Shown piece by piece: positions 38,794 through 47,857 of a DNA stretch of 64,000 bases. A program made the position numbers and the translations under genes. The notes under the pieces were generated by a model. The model saw only the letters and a list, made by a program, of their open reading frames with translations, did no database searches and was not told where the DNA came from. The DNA is from Opacimonas viscosa. Its GTDB lineage: Bacteria > Pseudomonadota > Gammaproteobacteria > Enterobacterales > Alteromonadaceae. The stretch covers positions 310,001-374,000 of the forward strand of contig NZ_JANATA010000001.1 of NCBI RefSeq assembly GCF_024199005.1, read 5' to 3'. The stretch's first letter is position 1, and each line of letters starts with the position of its first letter.

Positions 38794-40710
38794 TTAATTA
38801 AGTACTTTATCTGCGATGTCTTGTTGGGCTTTAGCTAAGAAATCTGCCAATGGCATTTTCCCTAGGTCTTCGCCCTTTCTGTTCCTTACTGCTACTTCAC
38901 CAGCTTCCATTTCTTTATCGCCGATGACTAACATATAAGGAATACGCTTCAAAGTGTGTTCGCGGATTTTAAAGCCAATCTTCTCATTTCTCAAGTCCGG
39001 TTTGACTCTAATTCCACTTTCAGCCAAAGATTTTACCACTTTTTCACAGTAATCGCTCTGTTTATCTGTAATATTTAAAACAACTACCTGGGTGGGTGCT
39101 AACCAAGTAGGGAAAAATCCGGCATATTCTTCGGTTAAAATACCAATAAAACGTTCTAATGAGCCCAAAATAGCTCGGTGAATCATGACCGGTACTTTAC
39201 GCTCGCCATCTTCCGCCACGTATGTCGAGCCTAAACGTCCAGGCATTGAGAAGTCTAGCTGTACCGTACCGCACTGCCATGCACGATCTAAACAGTCATA
39301 CAATGTAAATTCAATCTTGGGACCATAAAAAGCCCCCTCTCCTGGCTGATAAGCAAATTCTATGTCATTTGCTGTTAAGGCTTCAGCTAAAGCGGCTTCT
39401 GATTTATCCCAGATTTCATCACTGCCAACACGCTGTTCAGGTCGAGTCGATAACTTGACAACAATTTTTTCAAAGCCAAACGTGGCGTATGTTTCATATA
39501 CCATTTTTATACAAGCAGAGACTTCATCAAGTATTTGTTCTTCAGTACAAAAAATATGGGCATCGTCTTGAGTAAAACCGCGCACTCGCATTAAACCATG
39601 TAATGCACCTGACGGTTCATTGCGGTGACAACAACCAAACTCAGCCATACGCAATGGTAAATCACGGTAAGACTTTAGACCTTGGTTAAAAATTTGTACG
39701 TGACCAGGACAGTTCATTGGTTTAACCGCGTACTCACGTTTTTCAGACTCTGTGGTAAACATGTTTTGTGCATATTTATCCCAGTGACCAGATTTTTCCC
39801 AAAGAACACGATCCATCATCAACGGACCTTTTACTTCCTGGTAGGCAAACTGACGTAACTTTTTACGTACGTATGCTTCTAACTCGGTATAAATTGTCCA
39901 ACCATCATTGTGCCAAAATACCATGCCTGGCGCTTCTTCTTGCCAATGGAATAAATCCAGTGTTTTCCCGATTTTACGGTGATCTCGCTTTTCGGCTTCT
40001 TCGAGGCGGTTCAAATACGCCTTTAGCTGTTTTTTGTCCGCCCAAGCAGTACCATAGATACGTTGTAGCATTTTATTGTCCGCATCACCACGCCAGTATG
40101 CACCAGCTACCTTTTGGATTTTAAAATGTTGACAAAAACGCATATTCGGTACGTGAGGACCACGACACATGTCCACATATTCTTCATGCACATATAACGC
40201 TGGCGTTTCTTCTTTACCTATATTTTCATCAAGGATTTGCATTTTGTAAGACTCACCACGTTCGGCAAACTTATCATATGCCGTTTGCCAGGAACCTACC
40301 TGCTTCACAACATTGTAAGATGTTTTGGCGAGTTCAAGCATACGCTTTTCAATCTTGTCGAGATCTTCTTGGGTTAACGAATGCTCAAGGTCAACGTCGT
40401 AATAAAAACCATTATCGATGACCGGACCAATAGCCATTTTGACATCAGGAAAAAGTTGTTTAATTGCATGCCCAATTAAATGTGCACATGAATGACGAAT
40501 TATCTCTAAACCTTCGTCATCTTTAGCAGTAATAATCTGCAAATGTGCATCTTCAGTTATTAAATCAACAGCATCAGCCAAGACACCGTTTATTTTGCCA
40601 GCAATAGTCGCTTTGGCTAAGCCAGGACCAATATCGTTGGCGACATCAAGAATAGAGACAGCATCAGGAAAGCTTCTTTGTGAACCATCAGGCAGAGTGA
40701 TAACAGGCAT
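38794..40710 (-). CDS. thrS: Threonyl-tRNA synthetase
   Basis: Class II synthetase of 638 aa from the ATG at 40710, which has AGGA 7-8 nt upstream and gives [14 protein letters not shown], as in other ThrRS. An in-frame extension of 65 residues upstream is not coding: it covers the predicted promoter and leader. The TGS domain (about 1-60), the editing domain with [10 protein letters not shown] and the [20 protein letters not shown] motif 2 are visible, followed by the anticodon-binding domain. Length is close to E. coli (642 aa). The leader holds a tRNA-Thr-like hairpin. Confidence 0.97.
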   Translation of the reverse strand: MPVITLPDGSQRSFPDAVSILDVANDIGPGLAKATIAGKINGVLADAVDLITEDAHLQIITAKDDEGLEIIRHSCAHLIGHAIKQLFPDVKMAIGPVIDNGFYYDVDLEHSLTQEDLDKIEKRMLELAKTSYNVVKQVGSWQTAYDKFAERGESYKMQILDENIGKEETPALYVHEEYVDMCRGPHVPNMRFCQHFKIQKVAGAYWRGDADNKMLQRIYGTAWADKKQLKAYLNRLEEAEKRDHRKIGKTLDLFHWQEEAPGMVFWHNDGWTIYTELEAYVRKKLRQFAYQEVKGPLMMDRVLWEKSGHWDKYAQNMFTTESEKREYAVKPMNCPGHVQIFNQGLKSYRDLPLRMAEFGCCHRNEPSGALHGLMRVRGFTQDDAHIFCTEEQILDEVSACIKMVYETYATFGFEKIVVKLSTRPEQRVGSDEIWDKSEAALAEALTANDIEFAYQPGEGAFYGPKIEFTLYDCLDRAWQCGTVQLDFSMPGRLGSTYVAEDGERKVPVMIHRAILGSLERFIGILTEEYAGFFPTWLAPTQVVVLNITDKQSDYCEKVVKSLAESGIRVKPDLRNEKIGFKIREHTLKRIPYMLVIGDKEMEAGEVAVRNRKGEDLGKMPLADFLAKAQQDIADKVLN

Positions 40711-40729
40711 GTAATTTCCTATAACAGTG

Positions 40730-40787
40730 GTGACACCTACGTTGTGCCACTTGTGCAAATAAAAACACCCTGCCAAAACGCAAGGTG
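40730..40787 (-). promoter_or_regulatory. thrS leader: tRNA-Thr-mimicking translational operator
   Basis: In mRNA sense, GTGGCAC (40750-40744), loop AACGUAG (40743-40737), GUGUCAC (40736-40730): a 7-bp stem with a 7-nt loop whose bases 3-5 are CGU, the anticodon of tRNA-Thr(CGU). It ends 19 nt before the AUG. About 15 nt upstream lies a second hairpin, CACCUUGC-GUUUUG-GCAGGGUG (40787-40766). This order matches the E. coli thrS operator (anticodon-like domain 2, unpaired domain 3, domain 4), where ThrRS binds and blocks its own translation. Confidence 0.7.
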
Positions 40788-40801
40788 CTACAATAGCGCA
40801 T

Positions 40802-40831
40802 ATTATATAGATATTGCCGTACAGCTTGCAA
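40802..40831 (-). promoter_or_regulatory. Promoter of the thrS operon
   Basis: Minus strand: TTGCAA (40826-40831), 18-bp spacer, TATAAT (40802-40807). Predicted start near 40794, giving a leader of about 84 nt that begins just before the first operator hairpin. Confidence 0.65.
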
Positions 40832-40867
40832 TCAATACTTATAGGTGACACCGTACGCCAAATTAAG

Positions 40868-40894
40868 TCATAAGCATAACGAGTATGCTTATGA
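40868..40894. repeat. 11-bp perfect inverted repeat upstream of thrS
   Basis: TCATAAGCATA (40868-40878), 5-nt loop ACGAG, TATGCTTATGA (40884-40894). It sits between the thrS promoter and the divergent START-domain gene, with no T-run on either side, so it looks more like a protein-binding site or RNA hairpin than a terminator. Confidence 0.6.
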
Positions 40895-40936
40895 TGGTGC
40901 AACAAACGTCCATCAAATCAAAAATAGAGATGTAAC

Positions 40937-41587
40937 ATGTTAGGTATTAGGTCGTATAACACATTATTTAAAACAAACCTGCTGTTAAGCATATTGATCC
41001 TTTCACTACCAACATTTTCAGTGCAGGCGCAAAAAATCGATGCTTTCACATCTGCAAAATGGCGGAGTACAGAAACGAATAAGATTTTAATTAGTGTAAA
41101 GCAAGTCTCTGAACAGCATTTTGCAATCAACGCAAAAATGTATATAAAAGCAGATCCTCAGGCCTTTTTTGCACTTTTAGAAGCCGCCGATCAAGATTGT
41201 AGTTGGTTAGCATCTTGTAAAAAAATTACGATATTGGATAAATCGTTACCTCAATTTAGGTATGTGCATACGGTTTTTTCAAGTCCTTGGCCAGCTAAAG
41301 ACAGAGAAATGTATACCCGTTCAGAACATATTTTTCATCCCGAGACCCAAGATTTATCAATATTTATTACTGATATTTCCGATCAATACCCCAATACCCC
41401 TGGCGTACTAAAACTAAAAGGGGTCTCAGCCCAGTGGTCCATGACACATCAATTTGGACCGTGGTACGAATTAAATTATTTAGCTGAGGCAACTGTTGGT
41501 GGCTGGATCCCTACTTGGTTATCAGAAAATTTATTGATCTCATCAACTGAAAAAACGTTTAAAAGAATACGTAATCGTTTGCAATAG
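40937..41587 (+). CDS. START/lipid-binding-domain exported protein
   Basis: Protein of 216 aa with an N-terminal signal peptide (hydrophobic about 14-28, cleavage likely after SVQA at about 31). The rest resembles a START/Bet v1-like domain (TSAKWRSTETNKI, then WPAKDREMYTRSEH and a C-terminal amphipathic helix), a hydrophobic-ligand pocket fold. GAGAT lies before the ATG. It is divergent from thrS and followed 11 bp later by a lipoprotein gene, so the two may act together at the envelope. Ligand unknown. Confidence 0.7.
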   Translation: MLGIRSYNTLFKTNLLLSILILSLPTFSVQAQKIDAFTSAKWRSTETNKILISVKQVSEQHFAINAKMYIKADPQAFFALLEAADQDCSWLASCKKITILDKSLPQFRYVHTVFSSPWPAKDREMYTRSEHIFHPETQDLSIFITDISDQYPNTPGVLKLKGVSAQWSMTHQFGPWYELNYLAEATVGGWIPTWLSENLLISSTEKTFKRIRNRLQ

Positions 41588-41598
41588 TGTGATTGTCT

Positions 41599-42621
41599 AT
41601 GCTCCATTTTAATTTTATCTCAAACACAAAACTCACTGGTGTGTTATGTATATGCTTATTTATGCTTGGTTGTAGCGGTCAGTCAGAATTAGAATCCGCC
41701 ACACAAGACTATGCAGAACGTATAACCAGAGTGATAAATATCGATATAGACATCGGACAACCAGCAATTTCCCTTAGCTATCCAGAAGCGCCAGAGCGAG
41801 TATTAACGATACCAGACAAAACATTAAAGCTTTCCGAATTTTATGCCATCAATAATTGTCCTTTAGCCCCCTTAATTGCCCAAAGAAATACCGCTTTAGG
41901 TAAAGTAGAAACACCTTCTAGACGCTATGTATATGAACTCAATGTTCTCAACGCATTGGCTATTTGTGCCGAACAAGTAGACGAAAGTGAAACACGGATA
42001 CAACAAAAACTGACCGATTTAACCTCGCATAAAACATCACAAATCTCTATGGTGCGAGCGAAATTGTTACAAGACTCTGAAGCAATAAGACTAGGTACAG
42101 GATTTAGTCGAGCATTTTTAGCACCAAATGACTCAAAAACAAGCCAAGGATTTACTGAAACCTTATTAGCTTTAGAATTTTTAAGTTCGTTAGCTAATGA
42201 CACATCAGTGTCATATGAAGAATTAGAAACGCATTTGGAATCGCTCGAGAAATATAGGCTGTTAGCGGTTATGTGGCGAACTCAGCAATATATAAGTAAT
42301 ACGTTACCTGCTATCACAACTGCACTTGATCAATATGCCACTGAAATGAACTGCTCAGTACAAACAACTGATAAAACAGAAATATTAGATAACATTTTAA
42401 ACATGTTTTTTGTAAATAAGATCCAAGCCATTGGCGGACAGTTAAATGCTTACCATTACCAGTTTAAACCGCTTATTGAAGAATTACTTAATGAGCCTTT
42501 TCTAGCCAGCTCAGTCAAAACATATTGGCATACCCAAACCCATGATGAATTTACGAAATACCAAAACACGATAAAACAACATGTGCAAGCATGGCAGAAT
42601 ATACGTGAACAATGCAGTTAA
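41599..42621 (+). CDS. Lipoprotein, DUF3080-like
   Basis: Predicted lipoprotein of 340 aa: a hydrophobic signal ends in the lipobox LFMLGC, then SGQSELESATQDYAERI. The remainder is helical and resembles the uncharacterised DUF3080 family of gammaproteobacteria, a recollection I could not check. I chose ATG at 41599; an in-frame TTG two codons earlier is possible and neither has a strong RBS. Second gene of a pair with the START-domain protein. Its stop is 4 nt from the stop of the convergent next gene. Confidence 0.7.
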   Translation: MLHFNFISNTKLTGVLCICLFMLGCSGQSELESATQDYAERITRVINIDIDIGQPAISLSYPEAPERVLTIPDKTLKLSEFYAINNCPLAPLIAQRNTALGKVETPSRRYVYELNVLNALAICAEQVDESETRIQQKLTDLTSHKTSQISMVRAKLLQDSEAIRLGTGFSRAFLAPNDSKTSQGFTETLLALEFLSSLANDTSVSYEELETHLESLEKYRLLAVMWRTQQYISNTLPAITTALDQYATEMNCSVQTTDKTEILDNILNMFFVNKIQAIGGQLNAYHYQFKPLIEELLNEPFLASSVKTYWHTQTHDEFTKYQNTIKQHVQAWQNIREQCS

Positions 42622-42625
42622 CTAT

Positions 42626-43144
42626 TCACTTTTCTTTATAACTATTCGTTAATTGTGCGTGATTAATGATAAATTTCCCAGTTTCATGAAAAATGGAACA
42701 AGCTCTCTCAAAGATTTCCTGGAAATCCATTTGAGTGATACTTTTCTCAACATCAGAAACATTAACAACTAAACAACCTTCGACCATATGTTCGGTAAAG
42801 TTATTAAGCAGTAGCGGTGTTTCATAGGTATGATGTGTTTTGTAAAATACATAGTTAATGACGCAATGTTGATAAAAGTGCATAAAAGCAAAACTGGTTG
42901 CCTCTTCAATTAAAGTCATTTGATTAATAATTTTAATGTTGTGCTTTAGCTCCATATCAGACAATGCCCCTTGGATAGAGAACCCTGGTCTGGTACTTGA
43001 TAACAGTCCAAATAAAGTATCTGGTGTTTGTGATTTAGGTAACTGCACTGTTGTTTTGTAGAATGTATTTGGACAATAGAACTCAAAAAACACGCTATGA
43101 CTCGTAGTTGAATAAAAACCTTTCAATTTTGTTTCATTTGGCAT
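42626..43144 (-). CDS. Hypothetical protein, 172 aa
   Basis: Not recognised. Soluble, no signal peptide or membrane segment. It starts after a clear RBS (AAGGAG about 9 nt before the ATG), which supports it as a real gene. Composition is rich in aromatic residues and His (FAFMHFYQHCVINYVFY region around 88-104). The first half could form a beta-rich PilZ-like barrel (FYSTTSHSVFFEFYCPN), but no motif confirms it. It converges with the DUF3080-like gene and lies beside a non-coding 406-bp stretch and tRNA-Val. Confidence 0.6.
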   Translation of the reverse strand: MPNETKLKGFYSTTSHSVFFEFYCPNTFYKTTVQLPKSQTPDTLFGLLSSTRPGFSIQGALSDMELKHNIKIINQMTLIEEATSFAFMHFYQHCVINYVFYKTHHTYETPLLLNNFTEHMVEGCLVVNVSDVEKSITQMDFQEIFERACSIFHETGKFIINHAQLTNSYKEK

Positions 43145-43550
43145 AATTAACTCCTTACCTTAATAAGTATATGGAGTGTCTGCTAAATAGCATTTGATAA
43201 GGCCGTCTAATGAACAGGGTATGTTTTGTAGGAAATCATTGATTTTTATACGCTTTGTTATACTTTAGTCAAAAGAATTAAGCAGCATTATGCAACTGAC
43301 TGTCATTTTCTTGTATAGACCTAACAAATTTGTGATGAAGACCCAGCTTTAATCTTGCAAAAATAGTATGCAGATTATTTTGCTTGGTAATAACCTAGCT
43401 TTGTAATAAAGGTGTTATTGCTTTAGAAAGATGTTGTGGCTTTAATGGATGTTTTGTAGGGATGCATTTAAGCTTTTAGGTGTGTCTTGTGATTTTAATG
43501 GCTGAGTGTATCAGCAAAAAAAACCTGCTATAAAGCAGATTTAAAGAATT
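43145..43550. other. Non-coding gap with a 12-bp direct repeat
   Basis: No ORF with a RBS is visible. ATGTTTTGTAGG occurs at 43221-43232 and again at 43449-43460, and TTTAATGG occurs near the second copy and again about 50 bp later. The right end holds the tRNA terminator. The region otherwise looks like plain AT-rich sequence, perhaps with the promoter of the 172-aa gene at the left. Confidence 0.5.
43516..43542 (-). terminator. Terminator of tRNA-Val
   Basis: Minus strand AAATCTGC-TTTATA-GCAGGTTT (43542-43535 with 43528-43521, one G-T pair) followed by TTTTT. It begins 9 nt after the tRNA 3' end. Confidence 0.75.
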
Positions 43551-43627
<77 letters not shown>

Positions 43628-43664
43628 ATGTATATTAGGAGTAGTATTCCTAAAAACTGAGCGC

Positions 43665-43693
43665 ATGATAGTCATCTGGACGCTAAGAATCAA
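43665..43693 (-). promoter_or_regulatory. Promoter of tRNA-Val
   Basis: Minus strand TTGATT (43688-43693), 17-bp spacer, TATCAT (43665-43670), followed by GCGCTC, a GC-rich discriminator typical of stringently controlled stable-RNA promoters. It lies about 30 bp upstream of the mature tRNA. Confidence 0.65.
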
Positions 43694-43706
43694 GCATAAA
43701 TTCATT

Positions 43707-44780
43707 TTAAAACTGAAAATCTTGCATTTTGTCGATTATCTCACCAGAACTTGACCATTGCATAAACAATTCCCCTAAACGATCGGTTTCACTCAAAATC
43801 GTTTGCCAATATTTTATGCGTGTTGCAGCATCCAGATTAACAAAATCATTCCGATCAGAAATTTTGCCAAAAGGAAGCTTTGCGATAAATTTATCACTGG
43901 GTACTAACATCACCACATTTGCATAAGACGATGGATGAGTTTTGCGATATTTAAGACCTTTATCAAACCAACCAGGAATCGGTTTTTTATAAAAATGTGG
44001 ATAAAGGACTAAACCTGATGGGGAGTCTGGAGCTTGGATGGTAAAATCAAAGTGATAATCGATAATGCCTCCATCTCTATACATACCTCGTGGCGCATCA
44101 CTAATATCCTTTACTCCATCCATGACCATGGGGATAGATCCAGACGCAACTAACGCATCTTCAAGATTATTTTGATTCAATGCTACATACGTATTACCAA
44201 GTTCAGCAGGACAAGAAAAGTCTAAATCTCGCACACCAAAAGTGACTCTTTCGTAAAAGGATCTGATAGTGGTTCGCGAAAGAGAGTTACATGCAGCACT
44301 ACAAAGCAACCCAATCATCTGGGCATACTTGTTTGGATATTTATCTAACCCTTTTGACCTTGCAGTAATAAAATGCGCTTTGAACTGTGCATTATTAAGA
44401 ATGTCAGAAACTCCCTGCTCACCTAACATGACGCGTAAAATATGACGAGCACTGTCAGAAATTTCAGTAGGAGTCGGATTTTCCGAATATGTCGTTCTAG
44501 AATAATGATGTGCCAACCGGTCGATAGCGGCCTTAGGGTCATTTTGTGTAAGACAAGCAGCACGAAAAGCCCCCGCAGATGTCCCAATAATATCAATCGT
44601 GTTATTCGCTCTGCTCAAGAACTCTGGCACAATCACCCTATCCAATCCTGCGAGCACAAACCATTTTGGTCCACCAGAAGCGCCTAACATTGCCGAAAAA
44701 TTATCGGGCAGGAAGCCGTTTTTTCTGATGACTGCCTGAGCCTCAGCACCAGCGTAAACATCTAACATCACAAAAACCAT
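43707..44780 (-). CDS. Patatin-like phospholipase
   Basis: Patatin-fold lipid acyl hydrolase of 357 aa with a Ser-Asp dyad: Ser68 in IGTSAGA (GxSxG) and Asp236 in YRDGGIIDY. The oxyanion segment is GASGGPKW (33-40), a GGPK variant of the usual glycine-rich loop. There is no signal peptide, so it may be cytoplasmic or secreted by another route. ATG at 44780 is used; a second ATG four codons in (MLDVYAG) is equally possible and the RBS is weak. Stands alone. Confidence 0.8.
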   Translation of the reverse strand: MVFVMLDVYAGAEAQAVIRKNGFLPDNFSAMLGASGGPKWFVLAGLDRVIVPEFLSRANNTIDIIGTSAGAFRAACLTQNDPKAAIDRLAHHYSRTTYSENPTPTEISDSARHILRVMLGEQGVSDILNNAQFKAHFITARSKGLDKYPNKYAQMIGLLCSAACNSLSRTTIRSFYERVTFGVRDLDFSCPAELGNTYVALNQNNLEDALVASGSIPMVMDGVKDISDAPRGMYRDGGIIDYHFDFTIQAPDSPSGLVLYPHFYKKPIPGWFDKGLKYRKTHPSSYANVVMLVPSDKFIAKLPFGKISDRNDFVNLDAATRIKYWQTILSETDRLGELFMQWSSSGEIIDKMQDFQF

Positions 44781-45310
44781 TTATTGAAAGGTATATTGCT
44801 TACATATTTTATAGAAAATAGTTCAAAAATGTAGGAGATTTCATTTTTTTAATCCACAATGTTTATTTATTAAACAAAAAGCATGTTTTTTTAATGAAAT
44901 AGCAAATATGGCTGTTGTTAAAACTTTAAGAAAAAAGAAAAATACATCCTATTGAAATCCTTAGAGCCCTTTAAAATCAATACCTACAAAGGAAATCAAG
45001 TTTTTAATCAATTGTTAACAGGTTATTTTTTACACAATTTAGTAAAAAGCCTTATTTTTCTTATACAAAAGTCTTAAAAAAAATTATATGCACAAAGTTA
45101 TCCACAGGTTTAGTGGATAACTGATATTTAATATGTAGGATATATCGCACACAAAATAAGCAGTTTTCTTAGCATGAAAAAAAAGATAACTCATTCGATT
45201 TTTTCGCAAGAATCCCAGAAAAAAACCTAGAAATTTAGGTTAATTAATCTATTAAAAAACAGTAATATAAAGCTTATAACATTCAGAAAAAAAACACTTA
45301 GGTGAAATTT
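44781..45310. other. 530-bp AT-rich intergenic region with DnaA-box-like cluster
   Basis: No credible ORF. Very rich in A and T runs. It contains TTATCCACA, a perfect DnaA box (45098-45106), an 8/9 match on the other strand (45112-45120), ATATGCACA (45086-45094), TTTTACACA (45028-45036) and TAATCCACA (44850-44858). GTTATCCAC and GTGGATAAC (45097-45105, 45113-45121) form a 9-bp inverted repeat with a 7-nt spacer. No GATC sites were noticed. Promoters for the patatin and yffB-like genes must also be here. Confidence 0.6.
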
Positions 45311-45670
45311 ATGACAACCCTCTACGGTATAAAAAGTTGTGACACTATGAAAAAAGCCATGACATGGTTAGCCAATCACAATATTGAATACACTTTTTTT
45401 GATTACAAAAAAGAGACCATCTCTGCTGATTGGTTAACGCAGATGCTCGCTGAACATGGGCTTGCTATTGTCATGAATAAAAGAGGCACAACTTACCGTA
45501 AGTTAGATGATGAAACAAAAACATTATTAAACGATGAAGCCACACCGGTATCACAAGTCATTGCGCTACTCTGTGCGAATAGTTCTATGATAAAACGTCC
45601 GATTTTAACGCATGGTAAACGTTCCATTGTGGGTTTTAAGGATTCTGACTATGAGACATTTTTCGCATGA
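45311..45670 (+). CDS. ArsC/Spx-family protein (YffB-like)
   Basis: Thioredoxin-fold protein of 119 aa in the arsenate reductase/Spx family, with a single N-terminal Cys in [11 protein letters not shown]. The ATG at 45311 has AGG 8 nt before it; an in-frame GTG three codons upstream overlaps that RBS. The C-terminal [20 protein letters not shown] is typical of YffB. Pairing with dapE (4-nt ATGA overlap) is the same as in E. coli. True arsenate reduction is unlikely; family role is unclear. Confidence 0.88.
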   Translation: MTTLYGIKSCDTMKKAMTWLANHNIEYTFFDYKKETISADWLTQMLAEHGLAIVMNKRGTTYRKLDDETKTLLNDEATPVSQVIALLCANSSMIKRPILTHGKRSIVGFKDSDYETFFA

Positions 45671-46821
45671 AAAAATCCGCTAACTCTCACCCAATTTCTG
45701 TTGTCGAATTATGCCAAGCACTTATCCGTGAACCTTCAGTGACGCCAGAAGACAAGCATTGCCAACCGATGATGGCTGAACGTCTAAGTCCGTTAGGTTT
45801 TGCTATCGAAACCATGGTTTTTCACGACACCACCAATATGTGGGCGCGCAAAGGTACCCAAGGTCCTGTGTTTTGTTTCGCAGGTCATACCGATGTTGTT
45901 CCGACGGGGCCAGAAGACCAGTGGACCTACCCTCCTTTTGCTGCAGAAATCCATGATGGTTACATTTATGGTCGTGGTGCAGCAGATATGAAAGGTAGCC
46001 TTGCTGCTATGATTACAGCCACGGAACGTTTTGTTCGTGACTATCCCGATCATAAAGGTTCTATTGCCTATCTGATTACATCTGATGAGGAAGGTCCGTT
46101 CATTAATGGAACGACCAAAGTCATTGATACTCTTGAAGCAAGAAGTGAAAAAATTGATTATTGTATCGTGGGTGAACCCTCTTCTACAGCTGCAGTCGGT
46201 GATGTAGTGAAATATGGGCGCAGAGGGTCATTGACGGGCGACTTAACCATCAAAGGTAAACAAGGGCATGTCGCTTATCCCCACTTGGCTAAAAATCCTG
46301 TTCATTTGTTTGGCGCTGCGATAAACGAACTCGCTAACACGACCTGGGATAAGGGCAACGCAGCTTTCCCCGCCACCAGCTTTCAAATCTCCAACATACA
46401 TGCGGGTACTGGTGCAGGCAATGTTATTCCTGGTGAATGTAAAGTGTGTTTCAATTTTCGTTTTTCCACTGAACAGTCATTCGCATCATTACAAGAACGT
46501 ACATTAGCGATTTTAGATAAGCACGGACTCGACTATGACATCGATTGGACTTATAACGGCCTTCCGTTTTTAACTGATTCAGGGGTTTTAGTCGAAGCCA
46601 CGGTTGCAGCTATCAAAGATGTCACTGGGCTAGATACCGTATTATCAACAGCAGGTGGCACTTCCGATGGTCGTTTTATAGCTCCTACAGGTGCTCAAGT
46701 TGTCGAACTGGGTCCAGTGAACGCTACTATTCACCAGTTAAATGAATGTGTAAAAGCGGACGATCTCATTATCTTAGAAGATATTTATTACCGTGTTCTG
46801 GTGCGTTCTTTAGGCCAATAA
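45667..46821 (+). CDS. dapE: Succinyl-diaminopimelate desuccinylase
   Basis: Zinc aminoacylase-type enzyme of 384 aa that hydrolyses N-succinyl-LL-diaminopimelate to LL-diaminopimelate in lysine and peptidoglycan synthesis. Metal-ligand motifs are [31 protein letters not shown] and the C-terminal [13 protein letters not shown]. The start overlaps the yffB-like stop. Length is close to E. coli DapE (375 aa). Confidence 0.96.
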   Translation: MKKSANSHPISVVELCQALIREPSVTPEDKHCQPMMAERLSPLGFAIETMVFHDTTNMWARKGTQGPVFCFAGHTDVVPTGPEDQWTYPPFAAEIHDGYIYGRGAADMKGSLAAMITATERFVRDYPDHKGSIAYLITSDEEGPFINGTTKVIDTLEARSEKIDYCIVGEPSSTAAVGDVVKYGRRGSLTGDLTIKGKQGHVAYPHLAKNPVHLFGAAINELANTTWDKGNAAFPATSFQISNIHAGTGAGNVIPGECKVCFNFRFSTEQSFASLQERTLAILDKHGLDYDIDWTYNGLPFLTDSGVLVEATVAAIKDVTGLDTVLSTAGGTSDGRFIAPTGAQVVELGPVNATIHQLNECVKADDLIILEDIYYRVLVRSLGQ

Positions 46822-46825
46822 AAAC

Positions 46826-47515
46826 ATGTTAAACTCTGCGCAAATCATAGGCTGTACAAACTCTCACGTGGTTCGTTTAGAGGCCATTGATAGTGCCAAT
46901 AAGTCCGGGAATATGTATTTGCAAAAAAATACAGCAGCGGCATTTATAGCATTACAAAAATCTGCCCTTGCTGCTGGCATAGATTGTCAGATAGTGAGTA
47001 GTTTTCGCTCCTTCGAACGTCAATTACACATTTGGAATAGAAAATGGCGAGGCGAATTAGCCGTCCTCAACGACGATCAAGTACCAATAAATATGGCAGA
47101 GCTTAGTGACGTTGAAAAATGTCATGCCATTTTACGTTGGTCTGCTCTACCAGGTGCGTCTCGACACCATTGGGGTACAGATATTGATGTATATGACCAA
47201 GCAGCAACCTCTGCGGCCGGTCATAAACTGCAATTAGTTCCTTCTGAATATGCTGAAAACGGGATTTGTGGGACGTTATTTAACTGGCTGAATGAACATG
47301 CCCAAGAGTATGGGTTTACCAAACCTTATGCGATTGACCAAGGGGGTATTGGGGTGGAACCATGGCATTTAAGTTATGCACCTGTCGCTAATCTGGTACT
47401 AGAACAATATCCCCAAGACGCCCTATATGCTATACTTGAAAAATCAGATATCGAAGGAAAAAGTACCATAATGGCGCAGTTTGATTATATCCTGCAACGC
47501 TATGTATTTATCTAA
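46826..47515 (+). CDS. M15-family peptidase (D-Ala-D-Ala carboxypeptidase, VanY-like)
   Basis: Zinc peptidase of 229 aa. The metal motif SRHHWGTDIDVYD (HxxxxxxD) and the distal EPWHLSY supply the ligands and catalytic Glu; SSFRSFERQLHIWNRK is the usual substrate-loop motif. No signal peptide is seen, so it may be cytoplasmic or lack a recognised export signal, unlike most VanY proteins. It follows dapE by 4 bp and probably belongs to the same transcript, linking two peptidoglycan-related genes. Confidence 0.82.
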   Translation: MLNSAQIIGCTNSHVVRLEAIDSANKSGNMYLQKNTAAAFIALQKSALAAGIDCQIVSSFRSFERQLHIWNRKWRGELAVLNDDQVPINMAELSDVEKCHAILRWSALPGASRHHWGTDIDVYDQAATSAAGHKLQLVPSEYAENGICGTLFNWLNEHAQEYGFTKPYAIDQGGIGVEPWHLSYAPVANLVLEQYPQDALYAILEKSDIEGKSTIMAQFDYILQRYVFI

Positions 47516-47535
47516 ATAAACGCTTAAGGATTACC

Positions 47536-47751
47536 ATGGGTATTGGCTGGGTCATATTAATTATTATTGGGGTGCTAGCAGTCATTTTTTCTAATGTACT
47601 GCTGTTAAAAGATAGCAAAAGTTTCCAGCTACCTGACTCTTATAAAGAACGAAAAGCAGCTGAAAAAGCACATTTAGAAGCACAAGGGCTGGATCCAAAA
47701 ACACAGAGAAAAGAAAAAAATAAAGAGGATGACTCTTCGGGGTTTTACTAG
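47536..47751 (+). CDS. Small membrane protein, DUF2897-like
   Basis: 71 aa with one N-terminal membrane segment (about 4-25) and a charged, Lys/Glu-rich cytoplasmic tail ending in DDSSGFY. It begins 20 bp after the M15 peptidase with AAGGA upstream. Resembles the uncharacterised DUF2897 family of gammaproteobacteria. Function unknown. Confidence 0.75.
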   Translation: MGIGWVILIIIGVLAVIFSNVLLLKDSKSFQLPDSYKERKAAEKAHLEAQGLDPKTQRKEKNKEDDSSGFY

Positions 47752-47857
47752 TTCGTTTTTTTACTTAATCGTTTTTAATTTACAATAACGTAAAAAGCGA
47801 CCAATCTCTCTACTGTCGCATTATTTCAAGTTTGTATTTTTGGCGCAGCGTGTTGAA

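Noticed and set aside
40757-40787. Hairpin with T-run in the thrS leader read as an intrinsic terminator
   Set aside because: It begins within about 10 nt of the predicted transcription start, too early for normal termination, and fits the upstream stem of a thrS-type operator better.
40711-40905. N-terminal extension of thrS by 65 codons
   Set aside because: The stretch covers the predicted promoter and the operator hairpins. It is out of keeping with ThrRS length, and the ATG at 40710 has a good RBS.
44781-45310. Chromosomal origin of replication
   Set aside because: DnaA-box-like sites are present, but there are no GATC repeats, and none of the usual neighbours (dnaA, dnaN, mnmG, rsmG, parAB) are in the window.
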